Positions 62,775 to 64,000 of a stretch of 64,000 nt of DNA are shown piece by piece. The stretch's first letter is position 1, and each line of letters opens with the position of its first letter. Made by a program: the position numbers and the translations under genes. Source of the stretch: Cercis canadensis (Eukaryota; Streptophyta; Magnoliopsida; Fabales; Fabaceae); assembly GCA_003255065.1 (NCBI GenBank), contig QAOA01003314.1, forward strand, positions 4,738 through 68,737, given 5' to 3'. Below the pieces are notes generated by a model. That model was not told the origin of the DNA. It searched no databases and saw only the letters and a program-made list of their open reading frames with translations.

Positions 62775-63081
62775 TTTTAAGAAAGGAAATAATAGGGATA
62801 CCTAAAAAAATTGCAAGTTATCGTGAAAATGTTCATTACCTTCAATTTGAATGATTTGGTCTCCTCTTTGATCTATCAACATAAGAAAAAAAAAACAGAA
62901 GATAAATCAGTATTGTCTAAAAGATATCAAATTTTCTCAATCTTTATTTTGCGTAAATAATTTAAATATATACCTCTAGCGTGCCGAAAACCTCTCGAAG
63001 CATACAACGTATCATGGATACCTTTCCTACACCTGGTGGTCCTTCAAATATAAAATGCTTGCAACTACATCCCTCTCTTAC
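45815..63081 (-). CDS. RFC3-like clamp-loader protein, ten visible exons, 5' end outside window
   Basis: Exons on the minus strand: 63081-62974, 62872-62840, 59779-59608, 59484-59300, 59165-59029, 47145-47050, 46744-46675, 46580-46503, 46330-46264, 45897-45815 (TGA). All borders are GT-AG and all phases agree, giving 342 residues without a stop. Residue 1-36: [12 protein letters not shown] (Walker A). About 63-80: [16 protein letters not shown], as in RFC3. 105-113: AIILYESEK in place of Walker B. 152-154: ALC where RFC subunits have SRC (arginine finger). 169-212: [19 protein letters not shown] and [11 protein letters not shown] (sensor region). 213-267: collar-like part with [16 protein letters not shown]-terminus: [10 protein letters not shown], as in RFC3. 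The protein is thus a divergent RFC3 paralogue of the long plant type, probably weak or inactive as an ATPase. Residues before Walker A lie beyond the right edge. Introns of 3.1 and 11.9 kb are swollen by transposons; the rest are 94-366 bases. Confidence 0.87.
47010..47035. repeat. (AT)n microsatellite
   Basis: About thirteen AT units in the 305-base intron between the exons ending at 47050 and starting at 46744. Confidence 0.95.
47940..48860 (+). repeat. 5' LTR of the outer copia element
   Basis: Starts TGTGAAG, ends TTACA. The first half carries a dozen short near-palindromes of the type ACACGG-(N)-CCGTGT. Confidence 0.9.
49787..50149 (-). repeat. 3' LTR of the inner copia element
   Basis: Same length as 54193-54555, with fewer than ten differences by eye. 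On the minus strand it starts TGTTGAAATTAG. Confidence 0.92.
54181..54192 (-). other. Primer-binding site (initiator tRNA-Met) of the inner copia element
   Basis: Reads TGGTATCAGAGC on the minus strand, directly after the 5' LTR. Confidence 0.9.
54193..54555 (-). repeat. 5' LTR of the inner copia element
   Basis: Partner of 49787-50149. Its inner border touches the primer-binding site. Confidence 0.92.
57685..58563 (+). repeat. 3' LTR of the outer copia element
   Basis: Aligns with 47940-48860 with substitutions and a few short indels. It is followed by the target repeat CTTAA. Confidence 0.9.
60861..60921. repeat. Direct repeat left of a single-N join (likely assembly artefact)
   Basis: 61 bases repeated at 60923-60983 with one difference, separated by the N at 60922. 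It lies in an intron of the RFC3-like gene. Confidence 0.8.
60923..60983. repeat. Direct repeat right of a single-N join (likely assembly artefact)
   Basis: Second copy of 60861-60921. Confidence 0.8.
61140..61790 (+). mobile_element. Ty3-gypsy integrase fossil
   Basis: Plus-strand remains of a gypsy integrase. There is an early part with FYWEGM and a CxxC-like zinc region (about 61160-61240), a core with [20 protein letters not shown] (about 61550-61610), and the end with [12 protein letters not shown] (about 61700-61745). No LTR pair was found. It is an old fragment with several breaks, sitting in the 3.1-kb intron of the RFC3-like gene in the antisense direction. Confidence 0.85.
62081..62276. 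repeat. Direct repeat left of a single-N join (likely assembly artefact)
   Basis: About 196 bases starting in a T run, repeated at 62278-62472 with about one substitution. The copies are separated by the N at 62277. Confidence 0.85.
62278..62472. repeat. Direct repeat right of a single-N join (likely assembly artefact)
   Basis: Second copy of 62081-62276. Confidence 0.85.
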
Positions 63082-64000
63082 CTACATGATTTAAAAACCC
63101 AATATTATATGAATCTCTTTTTCTTTTTGCCATATGTTTTGACTTTAAATTTGACTTACTACTACAATTAGAAATTTATATACTATCTTTAACAAGAAAA
63201 GTGCCACAACATGGCAGCACGTGATTCACTGACGGTGTAAAAGTATTTTACACTATAAATGGATCAAAATTAAATCCATATAGTATATCGATCATCATGT
63301 AATAAATGACTAGGAGTAATAAATCAATCGATCATGTAATTAGGTTTTAAGGTTAATGATATAATTAAGTCCTAAAATTTAAAATGGCAGCACACTAATT
63401 CTAAAGTTCTTGATAGTTTCTAGTGATTGTTATACTAAATGAATAGAAGCTTAGCCTTTAGCTTGAATCAACACAAAGAAGTTTGCTAGAAATTTTATGA
63501 GTTAAATACATTTTTCGTTCTTAAATTATTTTTTAAATATCACTTTATTTTTTGATTTATTTTTTGTGTCATTTTGGTTCTTAAATAATTATTTTATCCA
63601 CCAAATCAATCTTTTCAGTGATTTTTTTTGTGTTACAGAAGACTGATTTGGCGGGCAATGTAGTTATTTAAGGATTAAAGTGACATAAAAAATAAATTAT
63701 AAAGTGACATTTGAGAAATAATTGAAAAACGAAAAATATATTTTATTTAAATTTTATTGTTAGTAAGTTCAAAATGTCCTACCCTATTACCACTGACAAC
63801 AAAACCTAGATTGCCAATATAAAAGGTGTTTTGGCAGTTTGCTCAAACCTATATATGCAACTTTGCTTCACATTGGCCAAACATCCTGAACCAAATTATC
63901 AAGTGGAGGGCACCAATTGAATTACACAAGAAGGATTGAAGAAATGGTTAGACTGTGCTAAAGGCCTATAGGGGTACTACCTTCCATCCTATCTCTGGTT
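63082..64000. other. Upstream intron of the RFC3-like gene
   Basis: It is intronic because the exon at 63081 opens with an acceptor in phase 0. It contains a foldback element (63500-63752). A possible donor on the minus strand (TGGAAG|GTAGTA at about 63981) could end the preceding exon with the codons P-E-I-G-W-K in phase 0, but this is too short to prove. Confidence 0.5.
63500..63752. mobile_element. Foldback / MITE-like inverted repeat element
   Basis: The two arms of about 115 bases are inverted copies of each other. 63503-63550 (TAAATACATTTTTCGTTCTT and on) pairs with 63700-63748, and the inner part with CACCAAATCAATC pairs with GATTTGGCGGG. The middle loop is only about 20-30 bases. There is no coding content. 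The size and AT-rich arms fit a MITE-like hairpin. A target repeat could not be fixed. Confidence 0.75.

Noticed and set aside
1-64000. CRISPR arrays, operons, rRNA or tRNA genes, bacterial defence systems
   Set aside because: None seen; the window is plant nuclear DNA with intron-bearing genes.

Overview
The window is nuclear DNA of a flowering plant, most likely a woody eudicot. The evidence is AT-rich sequence, spliced genes with GT-AG introns, Kunitz inhibitors, a receptor-like LRR protein, CYP76-type P450 sequences, GH18 chitinase-like genes, and Ty1-copia, Ty3-gypsy and CACTA remains. Nothing looks bacterial or organellar. The species cannot be fixed from sequence alone. The assembly has two runs of N (23503-24339 and 37223-37264) and several single-N joins, three of which are flanked by suspicious direct repeats.

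Layout. 1-4650: a tandem duplication of a Kunitz-type inhibitor gene on the minus strand; the first copy runs off the left edge and the second is complete. 5238-8893: a worn Ty1-copia fossil. 9325-11062: a broken receptor-like LRR protein gene. 11834-14847: a two-exon minus-strand gene for a four-helix membrane protein of unknown role. 18202-37602: three copies (A, B, C) of a segmental duplication carrying pieces of a 20S proteasome beta-6 (PBF1) gene and of an unidentified gene. Between A and B lie broken CYP76-like P450 pieces. 37925-38155: one end of a CACTA transposon. 39100-44600: a tandem array of GH18 chitinase-like genes whose active-site acids are replaced; one copy is clearly dead, one has a single frameshift, and one unit retains only the promoter region.

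45815-63081 is the most striking locus. It is a minus-strand gene for a divergent RFC3-like clamp-loader protein, with ten visible exons whose splice phases all agree. One of its introns is 11.9 kb long because a Ty1-copia element inserted there (target repeat CTTAA), and a second, younger copia then inserted into the first in the opposite orientation (target repeat CATAC). A second intron, of 3.1 kb, holds a gypsy integrase fossil. The 5' part of the gene lies beyond the right edge.

Functionally the window is a set of unrelated plant genes, several linked to defence (Kunitz inhibitor, LRR receptor-like protein, GH18, P450), embedded in duplications and transposon debris. I see no operon-like system. 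The closest things to undescribed biology are the RFC3-like gene, degenerate in its ATPase motifs but with an intact reading frame, and the duplicated proteasome-fragment unit with inverted 18-base ends.
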